Shown here: piece by piece, positions 25,854-34,556 of the stretch
How positions within the stretch are numbered: the first letter of the stretch is position 1
Layout: every line of letters begins with the position of its first letter
NCBI RefSeq assembly: GCF_014638275.1
Contig: NZ_BMFJ01000001.1
Span: 2,220,338-2,284,337, forward strand
Direction of reading: 5' to 3'
DNA length: 64,000 nt
Origin: Primorskyibacter flagellatus
GTDB lineage: Bacteria; Pseudomonadota; Alphaproteobacteria; Rhodobacterales; Rhodobacteraceae
Position numbers and translations under genes: made by a program
The notes under the pieces: model-generated
What the model was told of the DNA's origin: nothing
Seen by the model: the letters and a program-made list of their open reading frames with translations, nothing else
Databases searched by the model: none

Positions 25854-27410
25854 CTATTCCGCCGGTGTCGCCTGCGGCTCCGGTGCGGAGCGGCGGGTTT
25901 CCGGCCCAAGCGGCAGTTCCACCAGCCGCGTCGAGGCGAGGCAGGCCACCGCCGCGACCGTCGCGCCGACCACGTAGATCGGCATCAGTGCGTCGGAAAT
26001 GGCCAGCAGGACCTCGGCCTTGGTCACCGGGTCGAGCGCATCGACAAGATCACTGGTCAGGCCGCGGATATTCTCGACCCCCGGCATCAGCGGCTTGACG
26101 TGCCGGTCCAGCCCGAGGGTGAAGATCGCGCCGAAGACCGAGGTGCCGATCGCCCCGCCGATCAGGCGGAACATGTTGGCGGAGGCGGTGCCGACGCCAA
26201 GGTGTTCGCGCGGGATCGCCGTCTGGATCGACACGATGCCCACGCTCATGGTCGGACCGATGCCGATGCCGACGATGAGCAGGTAGACCGGGATCAGCCA
26301 GAGCGGCGTGTCCGGGCCGATCGTCGTCAGCAGCAGCATCCCTACGCAGAGCACGGCGGTCGATACGGTCGGCAGGATCTTGTAGCGCCCCGTCGCCCGC
26401 ATGAAACGCCCGGAAAAGAACGACATGCCGATCAGCCCGGCCATCATCGCGACGAGGTAGAGGCCCGAGCGGATCGGATCGACATGCTTCACGATCTGCA
26501 GGAACATCGGCATGAAGGCGATGGTTCCGAACATGGTCATCCCGACAAGGAAGTTGACGCTGTTGGCGGCCTGGAAGTTGCGGATGCGGAACAGGTCAAG
26601 CGGCAGGACAGGTTCGCGCGCCCGCCGCTCGGCCGAGATGAAGCCGACCACCGCCATGGGGACCAGCACCAGCAGGAACAGGACCGGAAGGGAGCTCCAG
26701 GAATAGACCGTTCCGGCGAGGTTTGCGACCAGCACCACGCTCGACAGCAGGATCATCAGCAGGGCGGAGCCGACGAAATCCATCTTGTGCGGCGTGTTCT
26801 CAGTCCGCGACGGCAGGGTGCGGTTCAGGATTATGAAGGCCAGCACACCGATCGGGAAGTTCACGAAGAAAATCCAGTGCCAGCTGACCGTCTGCACCAG
26901 CAGCCCCCCGATCAGCGGCCCGACCACCGTGGAAAAACCGAAGACCGACGACAGCGTGCCCTGCGCCCGTCCCCGTTCGCGCGGCGGCAGCACGTCGGCG
27001 ACCACGGCCATGGAGACCACGATCAGCGCGCCCCCGCCCATGCCCTGCACGAAGCGTCCGGCGATCAGCACCTCCATGTTGCCCGCGACGCCGCAGATCA
27101 AGCCGCCAAGCAGGAAGACCCCGATGGCACATTGCAGCACGATCTTGCGGCCGTACATATCCCCCAGCTTGCCCGCGATCGGTGCGCCGACGGTGGAGGC
27201 CAGCAGGAAGGCCGTGACGACCCAGGAGATATAGGCCAGCCCGCCAAGGTCACTGACGATGCGCGGCAGGGCAGTGGTGACGATGGTGTTGCCGGTGGAG
27301 GCCAGGAACAGCGTCGTGGCCACGGTGATGAGGATCAGGCGGAGCGTGGCCGAATCGGGGCTCGGCATCTCGGCCAGATCCGGATTGGGTTGCGGCGGCG
27401 TGGATTGCAT
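25854..27410 (-). CDS. MFS drug-efflux transporter, DHA2 (EmrB/QacA) family
   Basis: An inner-membrane proton-driven exporter, 518 residues with about 14 predicted helices. Seen are the family motif GKLGDMYGRK between helices 2 and 3, ALPRIVSDLGG in helix 1, and a motif C-like GPLIGGLLVQ. It is divergent from a MarR regulator across a 179-base gap containing a promoter and a palindrome, the classic layout for a locally regulated efflux pump. The substrate is unknown; no periplasmic adaptor (EmrA) is adjacent. Confidence 0.92.
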   Translation of the reverse strand: MQSTPPQPNPDLAEMPSPDSATLRLILITVATTLFLASTGNTIVTTALPRIVSDLGGLAYISWVVTAFLLASTVGAPIAGKLGDMYGRKIVLQCAIGVFLLGGLICGVAGNMEVLIAGRFVQGMGGGALIVVSMAVVADVLPPRERGRAQGTLSSVFGFSTVVGPLIGGLLVQTVSWHWIFFVNFPIGVLAFIILNRTLPSRTENTPHKMDFVGSALLMILLSSVVLVANLAGTVYSWSSLPVLFLLVLVPMAVVGFISAERRAREPVLPLDLFRIRNFQAANSVNFLVGMTMFGTIAFMPMFLQIVKHVDPIRSGLYLVAMMAGLIGMSFFSGRFMRATGRYKILPTVSTAVLCVGMLLLTTIGPDTPLWLIPVYLLIVGIGIGPTMSVGIVSIQTAIPREHLGVGTASANMFRLIGGAIGTSVFGAIFTLGLDRHVKPLMPGVENIRGLTSDLVDALDPVTKAEVLLAISDALMPIYVVGATVAAVACLASTRLVELPLGPETRRSAPEPQATPAE

Positions 27411-27510
27411 GGTTTTCCCTGCGGGCGGTCGCGGTGCACGGGGTGCGAAGACCCGGGTGCGGCAAGGGGCCCGGCGAAAAGTCTGATGTTGTATGCGTGT
27501 CGTTTGCTAT

Positions 27511-27541
27511 CATATATGTGCCAGAGGCAATTACATGTCAA
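27511..27541 (-). promoter_or_regulatory. Promoter and MarR-operator candidate for the DHA2 efflux gene
   Basis: On the minus strand TTGACA (27536-27541) and a TATATG-like -10 (near 27512-27517; spacing about 19) flank a palindrome with core TGCC-AGA-GGCA (27519-27529). The arms extend as an imperfect repeat over 27511-27537 (9 of 12 positions paired). An operator between -35 and -10 fits repression by the divergent MarR protein. Confidence 0.4.
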
Positions 27542-27589
27542 CAGCACGCATTCCGGGGAGGGCTGGTCATAGGGCGCCGTGATGACGAG

Positions 27590-28168
27590 ATGAAGGAGGT
27601 TCTGGCCGGGTTCGGCGTGGACCGGGGCGTGACGGATCACGCTCTGGAACTCGACGCGATCCTGCAGGCCTGGCGGCGGCGGATGCAGAAGCGGGAACTT
27701 GGCACGATGGCGCTGCAGGAGCTTGGCCTGCCGCTCGACCTGCCCAAGCTGGACGTGATGATCGCGATCTGGGCGCCCTCGAACGAATTCGGCGCGACCG
27801 GGGAAGAAGAGACCATGGTGGCGACCATCGCCGCCCGGCTCGGCATCGACCCCTCGCGCGCCTCGCGGCTGGTGACGGAACTGATCGCGGAGGGATATGC
27901 CGCGCGCGCCGTCAGCCAGCAGGACGCCCGGCGGACCATCGTGACCCTGACCGACAAGGGCAATGCCGTCGTGACCGCGGTGCGCAACATCAAGTACCTC
28001 GTGCTCGGCACCTACCTGTCCGACTGGACGGAGGAGGAGATGGCGACCCTGACCCCCCTGCTCCAGCGGCTGACCACCTGGGCGGACGAGGTGGGCACGG
28101 TCGCGCCGGATCGTTTCCGCGACGAGATCGCGGCGCTGCGGGCGGAACTGAACCGGCATCTCGGCTAG
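27590..28168 (+). CDS. MarR-family transcriptional regulator
   Basis: A 192-residue DNA-binding protein. The winged helix-turn-helix is at about 60-135, with VATIAARLGIDPSRASRLVTELIAEGYAAR split over the recognition helix, and QQDARRTIVTLTDKG as the wing. It is divergent from the DHA2 exporter and probably represses it until an exported drug binds. The N-terminal 45 residues and C-terminal helices would form the dimer interface. The start is uncertain: the ATG at 27590 has no clear ribosome-binding site, and GGGGAGGG lies about 30 bases earlier. Confidence 0.87.
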   Translation: MKEVLAGFGVDRGVTDHALELDAILQAWRRRMQKRELGTMALQELGLPLDLPKLDVMIAIWAPSNEFGATGEEETMVATIAARLGIDPSRASRLVTELIAEGYAARAVSQQDARRTIVTLTDKGNAVVTAVRNIKYLVLGTYLSDWTEEEMATLTPLLQRLTTWADEVGTVAPDRFRDEIAALRAELNRHLG

Positions 28169-28218
28169 CGGGCGCGCCGCCCCTCGCCAAGTGATGCGGG
28201 GCGGACTATATTCCCGTT

Positions 28219-30630
28219 ATGTTCTCCCCCGCCCTGCCCCCCGCCTTCGAAGACTGGTTCGCCTCGCGCGGATGGCAGGTGCATCCGCATCAGGCAGAGA
28301 TGCTGGCGCGGGCCGATGACCCGTCGCTTCTGCTGATAGCGCCGACCGGGGGCGGCAAGACGCTTGCCGGGTTCCTGCCGACGCTGGTCGATCTGGCCGA
28401 GGGCGGGCATCACGGGCTGCACACGCTCTATATCTCGCCGCTCAAGGCGCTGGCGGCGGATATTCGACGCAACCTGTCGACGCCGGTAGAGGAAATGGGG
28501 CTGCCGATCCGGGTGGAGGACCGGACGGGTGATACGCCGTCCTCGCGCAAGAGGCGGCAGCGCGCGGATCCGCCGCACATCCTGCTGACGACGCCGGAAA
28601 GCCTCGCGCTGATGCTGACGTTCGAGGATGCGGCGCGCACCTTTGCCGGGCTGAAGCGGGTGGTGGTGGACGAGATCCACGCGCTCGCCGACAGCAAACG
28701 GGGCGATCAGTTGTGGCTCGCGCTGGCGCGGCTGCAACGGCTGTGCCCCGACATGCGGCGCGTCGGCCTCTCTGCGACGGTGGAAGACCCGGGCGCGATT
28801 GCAGCGCTGCTCGCCCGCCACCCCGACCCCTGCGACATCCTTTATGCCGATCCCGGACCCGATCCCGACATCCGCATGCTGGAGACGGAGGAGCGCCCGC
28901 CCTGGTCCGGTGGCGGGGGAAGCTTTGCGATCCCCGCGATCCTCGACGAAATCCGGCGGCACCGGATCACGCTGATCTTTCACAACACCCGAGCGCAGGC
29001 TGAGATCTTCTTTCACCGGCTCTGGATGGCGAACGAGGAGGGTCTGCCGATCGGCATCCATCACGGATCGCTGGACAAGGTGCAGCGGGATCGGGTGGAG
29101 AAGGCCATGGTGCAGGGTCGGCTGCGGGCGGTGGTCTGCACCGGGTCTCTGGACCTCGGAATCGACTGGGGGGACGTCGATCTGGTGATCCAGGTCGGCG
29201 CGCCGAAGAACGTGAAACGGCTGGTGCAGCGGATTGGGCGGGCGAACCACCGCTACAATGCGCCATCCAAGGCGCTGCTGGTGCCGGCCAACAGGTTCGA
29301 GGTTGTGGAATGCGTCGCCGCGCTCGAGGCGGTTCTTGAGCGCGATCTGGACGGAGAGCCGCGCGGGCCAGGGCCACGCGACGTGCTCTGCCAGCATATC
29401 CTCGCCACAGCCTGCGCGGGTCCGTTCGACGCGGACGCGCTGTATGCTGAGGTGACGACCGCGGGGGCCTATGCGGGGCTGACGCGGGCGGGGTTCGACC
29501 AATGCCTCGACTATTGCGCGACGGGGGGCTATGCGCTGCGCGCCTATGACCGCTGGCAGCGGCTGGTGCAGGACGGCTCCGGCGCCTGGTCGCTGCGCGA
29601 TCCGCGGGCAGCACAGCTGATCCGCATGAACCTCGGCACGATCCACGACAGCGACAAGGTGAAGGTGCGGATGCGTTTCGGAGGGGGCAGGCCCCTGGGC
29701 GAGATCGAGGAGCATTTCGCGGCGCAGCTGGTGCGCGGCGACACCTTCCTGATCGGCGGGCGGATCGTGCGCTACGAAAGCCTGAAGGAAACGGCGATCG
29801 AGGTGACGCGGGCGAGCGTGAAAAAACCCAAGATCGCGACCTATGCGGGGACCAAGTTCGCGACATCGACCCAGTTGTCGCACCGCATCCTGCGCATGTT
29901 CGAACAGGACAGCTGGCCCGAACTGCCCCGCCACACCGCCGAATGGCTGGCGCTTCAGCGCGAAATGTCTTCCCTGCCGCAGGAGGGGCGGCTGCTGGTC
30001 GAAAGCTTTCCCTTCGACGGGTGCGAACAGCTCTGCGTCTACGGGTTCGCCGGGCGCAACGCGATGCAGACGCTTGGCCTGATCCTGACCAAGCGGATGG
30101 AGGAGATGGGGCTCGACCCGCTCGGCTTTGTCGCATCAGATTACGCGGTGCTGATCTGGGGGCTTGAGGCGGTGCTCGATCCGGTGCCATTGCTCGACCG
30201 GGCGGCGCTGCATGAGGGGCTGGAGCGGTGGCTGGCCGGGAACGCGGTGATGAAGCGCACCTTCCGGAGTTCGGCACATATCGCGCAGCTCCTGCAGCGC
30301 AACGCCCCGCAGGCACGCAAGACCGGGCGGCAGGCGACGTTTTCGTCAGACATCCTTTACGATACCCTGATGAAATACGACCCTGACCACCTGCTGCTGG
30401 ACATTACGCGGGAAGAGGCGATGCGCGGACTGGTCGATTTCGGCCGGATCGAGGAGATGCTGGCCCGGGTCGGCGACCGGATCGACGTGGTGCGGCTGGA
30501 CCGGGTCACGCCGCTTGCCGCGCCGCTTTTCCTTGAGGTCGGCAAGGTTCCGGTGGAGGGCGCGGCGCGGGAACGGATGGTGGAGGAAGAGACGGAGCGG
30601 CTTATGGCAGAGGCAGGGCTCGGCTCATGA
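28219..30630 (+). CDS. Ligase-associated DEXH helicase (Lhr family)
   Basis: An Lhr-type superfamily 2 helicase of 803 residues. RecA-like domain 1 has Walker A APTGGGKTLAG and VVDEIHAL; domain 2 has the helicase motif QRIGRANHRYN. A winged-helix/Lhr core and C-terminal domain (DUF4145/DEAD_assoc-like) follow. This length and order match the short Lhr form found with PdeM, an exonuclease and an ATP-dependent ligase in bacterial repair islands. Here only pdeM follows; the ligase and exonuclease genes are absent. The gene is separated from pdeM by a repeat element. Confidence 0.92.
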   Translation: MFSPALPPAFEDWFASRGWQVHPHQAEMLARADDPSLLLIAPTGGGKTLAGFLPTLVDLAEGGHHGLHTLYISPLKALAADIRRNLSTPVEEMGLPIRVEDRTGDTPSSRKRRQRADPPHILLTTPESLALMLTFEDAARTFAGLKRVVVDEIHALADSKRGDQLWLALARLQRLCPDMRRVGLSATVEDPGAIAALLARHPDPCDILYADPGPDPDIRMLETEERPPWSGGGGSFAIPAILDEIRRHRITLIFHNTRAQAEIFFHRLWMANEEGLPIGIHHGSLDKVQRDRVEKAMVQGRLRAVVCTGSLDLGIDWGDVDLVIQVGAPKNVKRLVQRIGRANHRYNAPSKALLVPANRFEVVECVAALEAVLERDLDGEPRGPGPRDVLCQHILATACAGPFDADALYAEVTTAGAYAGLTRAGFDQCLDYCATGGYALRAYDRWQRLVQDGSGAWSLRDPRAAQLIRMNLGTIHDSDKVKVRMRFGGGRPLGEIEEHFAAQLVRGDTFLIGGRIVRYESLKETAIEVTRASVKKPKIATYAGTKFATSTQLSHRILRMFEQDSWPELPRHTAEWLALQREMSSLPQEGRLLVESFPFDGCEQLCVYGFAGRNAMQTLGLILTKRMEEMGLDPLGFVASDYAVLIWGLEAVLDPVPLLDRAALHEGLERWLAGNAVMKRTFRSSAHIAQLLQRNAPQARKTGRQATFSSDILYDTLMKYDPDHLLLDITREEAMRGLVDFGRIEEMLARVGDRIDVVRLDRVTPLAAPLFLEVGKVPVEGAARERMVEEETERLMAEAGLGS

Positions 30631-30637
30631 GCGCAGC

Positions 30638-30695
30638 AAGGGGCGCTGCCCCTCGGCCTTCGGCCTCACCCCGGGATATTTCCGGCAACGTGAAG
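30638..30695 (+). repeat. Intergenic (A/G)TATTT element, copy 2
   Basis: Two hairpins (AGGGGC-GCT-GCCCCT and GGCC-TTC-GGCC) are followed by CCCCGGGATATTTCC and an A/G tail ending GTGAAG directly at the pdeM ATG. The same order of parts occurs at 51207-51270 on the other strand. Its presence shows that the frame open from 30627 is not all coding. Confidence 0.6.
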
Positions 30696-31349
30696 ATGAC
30701 GGGCGGCTACGGGTTCACGCTGGCAGGCGAAACGCTGGTGGCGCTGGCGTCGGGCGCGCTATGGTGGCCGGAGCGGGAGATGCTGGTGGTGTCGGACCTG
30801 CATCTGGGAAAGTCTGAGCGGATCGCGCGGCTTGGCGGTGCGGCGCTGCCGCCTTACGAGACCTACGACACTCTGGAGCGGCTGGAGGCGGATCTGGGCC
30901 GTGTCTCGGCACGTGCGGTTGTCTGCCTGGGCGATTCTTTCGACGACAGGGCGGCGGCGGAGGGGTTGCCGGAGGGCGTGGTGGACTGGCTGGTGCGGCT
31001 GCAGGCCGGGAGGCGGTGGAGCTGGATCGAGGGCAATCACGATCCGGGTCCGGTCGCGCTTGGCGGGGCGCATCTGGCGGACATGGTGGCGGGCGGGCTG
31101 GTGTTCCGCCATATCGCGACTCCCGGCGGGGCCGGAGAGGTGTCGGGGCATTACCACCCCAAGGCGCGAGTGGCCGGGGTGTCGCGGCGGTGCTTCCTGC
31201 TGGACAGGTCCCGTCTGATCCTTCCGGCCTACGGAACCTATACGGGCGGGCTCTGGTCACATGATCCGGCGCTGTCGGGGCTGATGGCCGACGGCGCGCT
31301 GGCGATCGTGACGGGCCGGGTGGCACGGGCGATGCCGATGCCGCGCTGA
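30696..31349 (+). CDS. pdeM: Ligase-associated metallophosphoesterase PdeM
   Basis: A calcineurin-like phosphoesterase of 217 residues from the ligase-associated DNA-damage island. Metal ligands are visible in VVSDLHLGK, CLGDSFDD, EGNHDPG and SGHYHPKA. The ATG at 30696 is preferred over the one at 30627 that overlaps the helicase stop, because the intervening bases are an intergenic hairpin element and homologues start at about YGFTLAGETL. It probably works on DNA ends with the helicase. The ATP-dependent ligase and exonuclease of the set are not in this window. Confidence 0.9.
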   Translation: MTGGYGFTLAGETLVALASGALWWPEREMLVVSDLHLGKSERIARLGGAALPPYETYDTLERLEADLGRVSARAVVCLGDSFDDRAAAEGLPEGVVDWLVRLQAGRRWSWIEGNHDPGPVALGGAHLADMVAGGLVFRHIATPGGAGEVSGHYHPKARVAGVSRRCFLLDRSRLILPAYGTYTGGLWSHDPALSGLMADGALAIVTGRVARAMPMPR

Positions 31350-31405
31350 GGGTTGCGCAGCCCGCTCCGGTCCGGAACAGTGGCGCGACCAGCAGGGGGA
31401 CGGCA

Positions 31406-31816
31406 ATGGACGGGATCGAGGCGCGGATCCGGGAGAGTTTCGCAAAACAGACGATGATGGCGACCTTCGGGGCGGAGGTTGTGTCGGTCGCACCCGGCGA
31501 GGTGGTGCTGCGCGCCCCGATCATGGACCTTGCGAAACAGCAGATGGGATTTGCCCACGCGGCGCTGAGCTTTGCGCTTGGCGACACGGCGGCGGGCTAT
31601 GCCGCGCTGACCACCCTGCCCGAGGGGCAGGAGGTGGTGACGGCGGAGATCAAGATCAACCTGCTCTCGCCCGCCACCGGCGACTGGCTGGTCGCGACGG
31701 GCCGGGTGGTGAAGCCGGGGAAGCGGCTGGCGGTGGTAAGCGCCGTGGTGGAGGCCGTCACCGGCGACAGCCGCAAGGACGTGGCGCTGCTGCAGGGGTC
31801 GATGATGCCGATCTAG
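31406..31816 (+). CDS. PaaI-type hotdog thioesterase
   Basis: A 136-residue hotdog-fold acyl-CoA thioesterase of the PaaI group. Seen are GFAHAALSFALGDTAAGYA, the helix bearing the usual active-site His and Asp, and the strand EIKINLLSPATGDWLVATG. Family members hydrolyse aromatic or short acyl-CoA esters; the substrate here is not apparent. It stands alone, convergent with folD 5 bases away, with a ribosome-binding site (AGGGGG) before the start. Confidence 0.85.
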   Translation: MDGIEARIRESFAKQTMMATFGAEVVSVAPGEVVLRAPIMDLAKQQMGFAHAALSFALGDTAAGYAALTTLPEGQEVVTAEIKINLLSPATGDWLVATGRVVKPGKRLAVVSAVVEAVTGDSRKDVALLQGSMMPI

Positions 31817-31820
31817 CGCG

Positions 31821-32723
31821 TCAGGCGGTCAGCCCCTCGGGTTCGTCGAGCCCGTGAATGCGGCAGCAGGCCGTCACCGTATTGGCCAGCAGGCAGGCGA
31901 TGGTCAGGGGGCCGACGCCGCCGGGGACCGGGGTGATGTGGCCCGCGACTTCCCGGGCCGAGGCGAAGTCGACGTCCCCGACGAGCCGGGTCTTGCCTTC
32001 GCCCTTTTCCGGCGCGGGAATGCGGTTGATGCCGACGTCGATGACACAGGCACCCGGCTTGATCCAGTCGCCCGGTACCATCTGTGCCCGGCCCACGGCG
32101 GCGACCACGATGTCGGCGCGGCGCACGGTTTCGGCCAGGTCCTTCGTGCGGGAATGGGCGATGGTCACGGTGCAGCTGTCGCGCAGCAGGAGCTGGGCCA
32201 TCGGCTTGCCGACAAGGTTCGAGCGGCCGATGACCACGGCGTCCTTGCCGGTCAGGTCGCCAAGCGTTTCACGCAGCAGCATGAGGCAGCCGAGCGGGGT
32301 GCAGGAGGCCATGGCATTCTGACCCGAGGCCAGCAGACCGGCGTTGATGACCGAAAGCCCGTCGACGTCCTTTTCCGGCGCAATGCGGGCGACGATGTCG
32401 CGCTCCGACAGATGCGCCGGCACCGGGAACTGGACGAGGATGCCATGCACGGCCGGGTCGGCGTTCAGGCGGTCGATCAGGGCATAGAGATCGGCCTCGG
32501 GTGTTTCGGCGGGCAGCTTGTGCTCAAAACTGTTCATCCCCGTCTCGACCGTGGCGATGCCCTTGTTGCGCACATAGACCTCGGAGGCCGGGTCCTCTCC
32601 GACCAGCACGACGGCGAGTCCGGGGGTGATGCCGTGGCTGTCCTTCAGGCGGGTTACGTGACCGGCGACACGGGCGCGGATCGTTGCGGCAAAGGCCTTT
32701 CCATCAAGGATGTCTGCGCTCAT
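31821..32723 (-). CDS. folD: Bifunctional methylenetetrahydrofolate dehydrogenase/cyclohydrolase FolD
   Basis: FolD interconverts 5,10-methylene-, methenyl- and 10-formyl-tetrahydrofolate with NADP in the cytoplasm, supplying one-carbon units. The 300-residue protein has the catalytic segment [13 protein letters not shown] (with the active-site Lys), [12 protein letters not shown], and the NADP-binding motif [16 protein letters not shown]. It ends with GDVDF through [13 protein letters not shown]. Length is normal. Its stop lies 5 bases from the stop of the convergent thioesterase gene. Confidence 0.97.
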   Translation of the reverse strand: MSADILDGKAFAATIRARVAGHVTRLKDSHGITPGLAVVLVGEDPASEVYVRNKGIATVETGMNSFEHKLPAETPEADLYALIDRLNADPAVHGILVQFPVPAHLSERDIVARIAPEKDVDGLSVINAGLLASGQNAMASCTPLGCLMLLRETLGDLTGKDAVVIGRSNLVGKPMAQLLLRDSCTVTIAHSRTKDLAETVRRADIVVAAVGRAQMVPGDWIKPGACVIDVGINRIPAPEKGEGKTRLVGDVDFASAREVAGHITPVPGGVGPLTIACLLANTVTACCRIHGLDEPEGLTA

Positions 32724-32965
32724 CTCAAGGGCTCCGTGCTGGTCGCTGTCCTGCCTGTTCGATAGATCACGCGGGCGCGGAGGGGAACGCCGATTACGAC
32801 ATTTTTCCGCGAATTGCGCCGATGCAAACGATTCGGAAACAGTTTTGTGAGATCGAAAAAATCAAGTCCGGGAACCAACCGTGGTATGCTGCGGTTATTC
32901 AAGCAAGAAAGTAACGGGACGCGGCGGTCTGCCCTGCCGTGCCTCCGCTATTAAGGAGACTCATT

Positions 32966-33046
32966 ATGAAAGCTGCCGCAGTTGTATTCCACGCAAGTTT
33001 TGCCGTGACCCTGGCGCTCGCCGTCGGTGTCATCAGCCTGTTCTGA
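32966..33046 (+). CDS. 26-residue membrane peptide
   Basis: A tiny open frame MKAAAVVFHASFAV..., one hydrophobic helix ending VGVISLF. It is supported by a strong ribosome-binding site (TAAGGAG, 7 bases before the ATG) and a large terminator hairpin beginning 46 bases after the stop, so it looks like a complete monocistronic gene. It sits in an otherwise empty 428-base gap between folD and the MOSC gene. I do not recognise the peptide; small membrane peptides of this type often bind a larger membrane complex, but no partner can be named. Confidence 0.6.
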   Translation: MKAAAVVFHASFAVTLALAVGVISLF

Positions 33047-33091
33047 CCACGCGCGGAACGGACAGATCAAGGACAGGTCGTTTACGACCTT

Positions 33092-33135
33092 CTGCGGCGT
33101 CGGGGGTTTCCCTCCCCCCGGCGCCGCAGGTCATT
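33092..33135 (+). terminator. Terminator after the 26-residue peptide gene
   Basis: CTGCGGCGTCGGGGG pairs with CCCCCGGCGCCGCAG (one mismatch) around a short pyrimidine loop, followed by TCATTT. It could also serve the convergent MOSC gene. Confidence 0.7.
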
Positions 33136-33151
33136 TCCGGGGGCGTGTTCC

Positions 33152-33748
33152 TCAGGACCGGGCCTTTTCCAGATGTGGCCAGGCGGGCTGATCCGGGATT
33201 GCCAGTCGCAGTGTATCCCCGACGTTTAGTACCCCTTCCCTCTCCACCCAGGCAGTGACACCGCGTCGCCCTCTGGCGGCGGATTTGAACCGTTTGCCGG
33301 TGCCGGGAAGCGCCTCCTCGATCACCTTCGCGGGCAACTGGCAGGGGCGGTTCTCCATGTCGATGACCAGCGTGACGCCGTCGGGCCCCTGCAGGCGGGA
33401 CGAGGGCGGCACAAGGGTGAAATCCGGCAGGCCCTTCACAACCATCGTCGCGCCGAGCCAGCGCGGATCAAGGTGGTCGATTTCCATCTTCGCGGCGATG
33501 GCAGCGAGGTCCTCCTCCGACACGACAGAGAACTGGCGGACATTGCGGATCGTGGTGCCACGCGGATGCAGGTCGATCACGCGGCTGTCGGAAGGGCGGT
33601 TGATGCCGCCATGGGCCTCCCCCTCCGGGCCGTCAAAGCGGGCGGCAAGCTGGTCCACGGGATCGGAGGCCAGCGCGGTGTCGCGGTCGGCGACACGGCC
33701 CAGCCACGTGACGGTGCAGGTAAAGTCGGTCGGTTTCAGGGCGGGCAT
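33152..33748 (-). CDS. MOSC-domain protein
   Basis: A 198-residue single-domain MOSC protein, the fold of molybdenum cofactor sulfurase C-termini and YiiM/YcbX proteins. Visible landmarks are GEAHGGINRPSDSRVIDLHP, RNVRQFSVVSEEDL and the motif around RPCQLPAKVIEEALPG with the usual conserved Cys (NRPCQ), followed by ARGRRGVTAWVEREG. Family members handle sulfur or Moco-dependent reduction of N-hydroxylated compounds; the substrate is unknown. The next gene on the strand (Tam-like) lies 12 bases downstream of the start. Confidence 0.85.
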   Translation of the reverse strand: MPALKPTDFTCTVTWLGRVADRDTALASDPVDQLAARFDGPEGEAHGGINRPSDSRVIDLHPRGTTIRNVRQFSVVSEEDLAAIAAKMEIDHLDPRWLGATMVVKGLPDFTLVPPSSRLQGPDGVTLVIDMENRPCQLPAKVIEEALPGTGKRFKSAARGRRGVTAWVEREGVLNVGDTLRLAIPDQPAWPHLEKARS

Positions 33749-33760
33749 GGGATCCTCGGT

Positions 33761-34546
33761 TCACGGCTCCCGGCGAAGGGTAAAGAACAGCCGCCGGAAA
33801 GGAAACAGCACGGAGCCGTCGGCGCGGCGCGGATAGGCCGCCTCCATCGCCTGATCGTAAAGCGTGGTAATGAGCGTCTGCTCATCCGGGTCCAGCACGT
33901 CCAGTACCGGCCGCGCGAAGGTCGACGACGTGAACAGACGCACCGGGTGGCCATCGTCGGCCGGGTCGAGGCGCTGCATGTACTCGGTTTCCCAGAGGGA
34001 GAGGTCCCCCAATCCGTCGAGGATGTCCCAGGTGCGTCTGGCGTCGTTGATACCGGGCGCGGTCGCGGGATCGAAGCGGCCGGGAAAATTTTGCTCGACC
34101 AGATCATGCCATAGCCGGTGCGACGGCGCGTTGTTCTGATGCGGAACCTGCACGGCAAGCGTGCCGCCGGGCGCGGGCATCCGGGCCAGCGCAGGCAGCA
34201 GGCGGTCGTGATCGGGCAGCCAGTGCAGCGTGGCGTTCGAATAGATCAGCGCGGGCGGCGTGTCGGGGTGCCAGGTGGCGATGTCGGCCTCGGTCAATGT
34301 GGTGTAGCTGCCGGTTTCCCGCGCCTTGGCCAGCATGGCAGGAGAATTGTCGACTCCGATGATCCGGATGTCGGGGTAGCGCGCACGCAGCAACGGTCCC
34401 ACGGGGCCGTTGCCGCAGCCGAGGTCGACGATGTCCCCCTCCGGCAGGGCGGGGACGTGCAGCAGCAGGTCGAGCGCGGGCTTCAGGCGCAGCCCGGCGA
34501 AACGGGCGTAGAGGGCGGGGTTCCAGTCAGTCGTAGGGGCGGTCAT
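33761..34546 (-). CDS. Trans-aconitate 2-methyltransferase-like SAM enzyme
   Basis: A class I SAM-dependent methyltransferase, 261 residues, closest by eye to Tam, which methylates trans-aconitate that inhibits aconitase. Motif I is DIVDLGCGNGPVG, followed by IIGVDNSPAMLAKA, YSNATLHWLPDH and VQVPHQNNAPSHR. The W-N-P-x-x-Y start (DWNPALYARF) is typical for Tam. The ATG at 34546 has GGAG upstream. A perfect 10-bp-arm palindrome lies just upstream (34557-34584) and overlaps the alternative earlier start, which supports the shorter form. Confidence 0.85.
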   Translation of the reverse strand: MTAPTTDWNPALYARFAGLRLKPALDLLLHVPALPEGDIVDLGCGNGPVGPLLRARYPDIRIIGVDNSPAMLAKARETGSYTTLTEADIATWHPDTPPALIYSNATLHWLPDHDRLLPALARMPAPGGTLAVQVPHQNNAPSHRLWHDLVEQNFPGRFDPATAPGINDARRTWDILDGLGDLSLWETEYMQRLDPADDGHPVRLFTSSTFARPVLDVLDPDEQTLITTLYDQAMEAAYPRRADGSVLFPFRRLFFTLRREP

Positions 34547-34556
34547 GGGTGGCTCC

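Noticed and set aside
30627..30695. Upstream ATG overlapping the helicase stop as the pdeM start
   Set aside because: The 69 bases are an intergenic hairpin/(A/G)TATTT element and the encoded residues do not match the family N-terminus.
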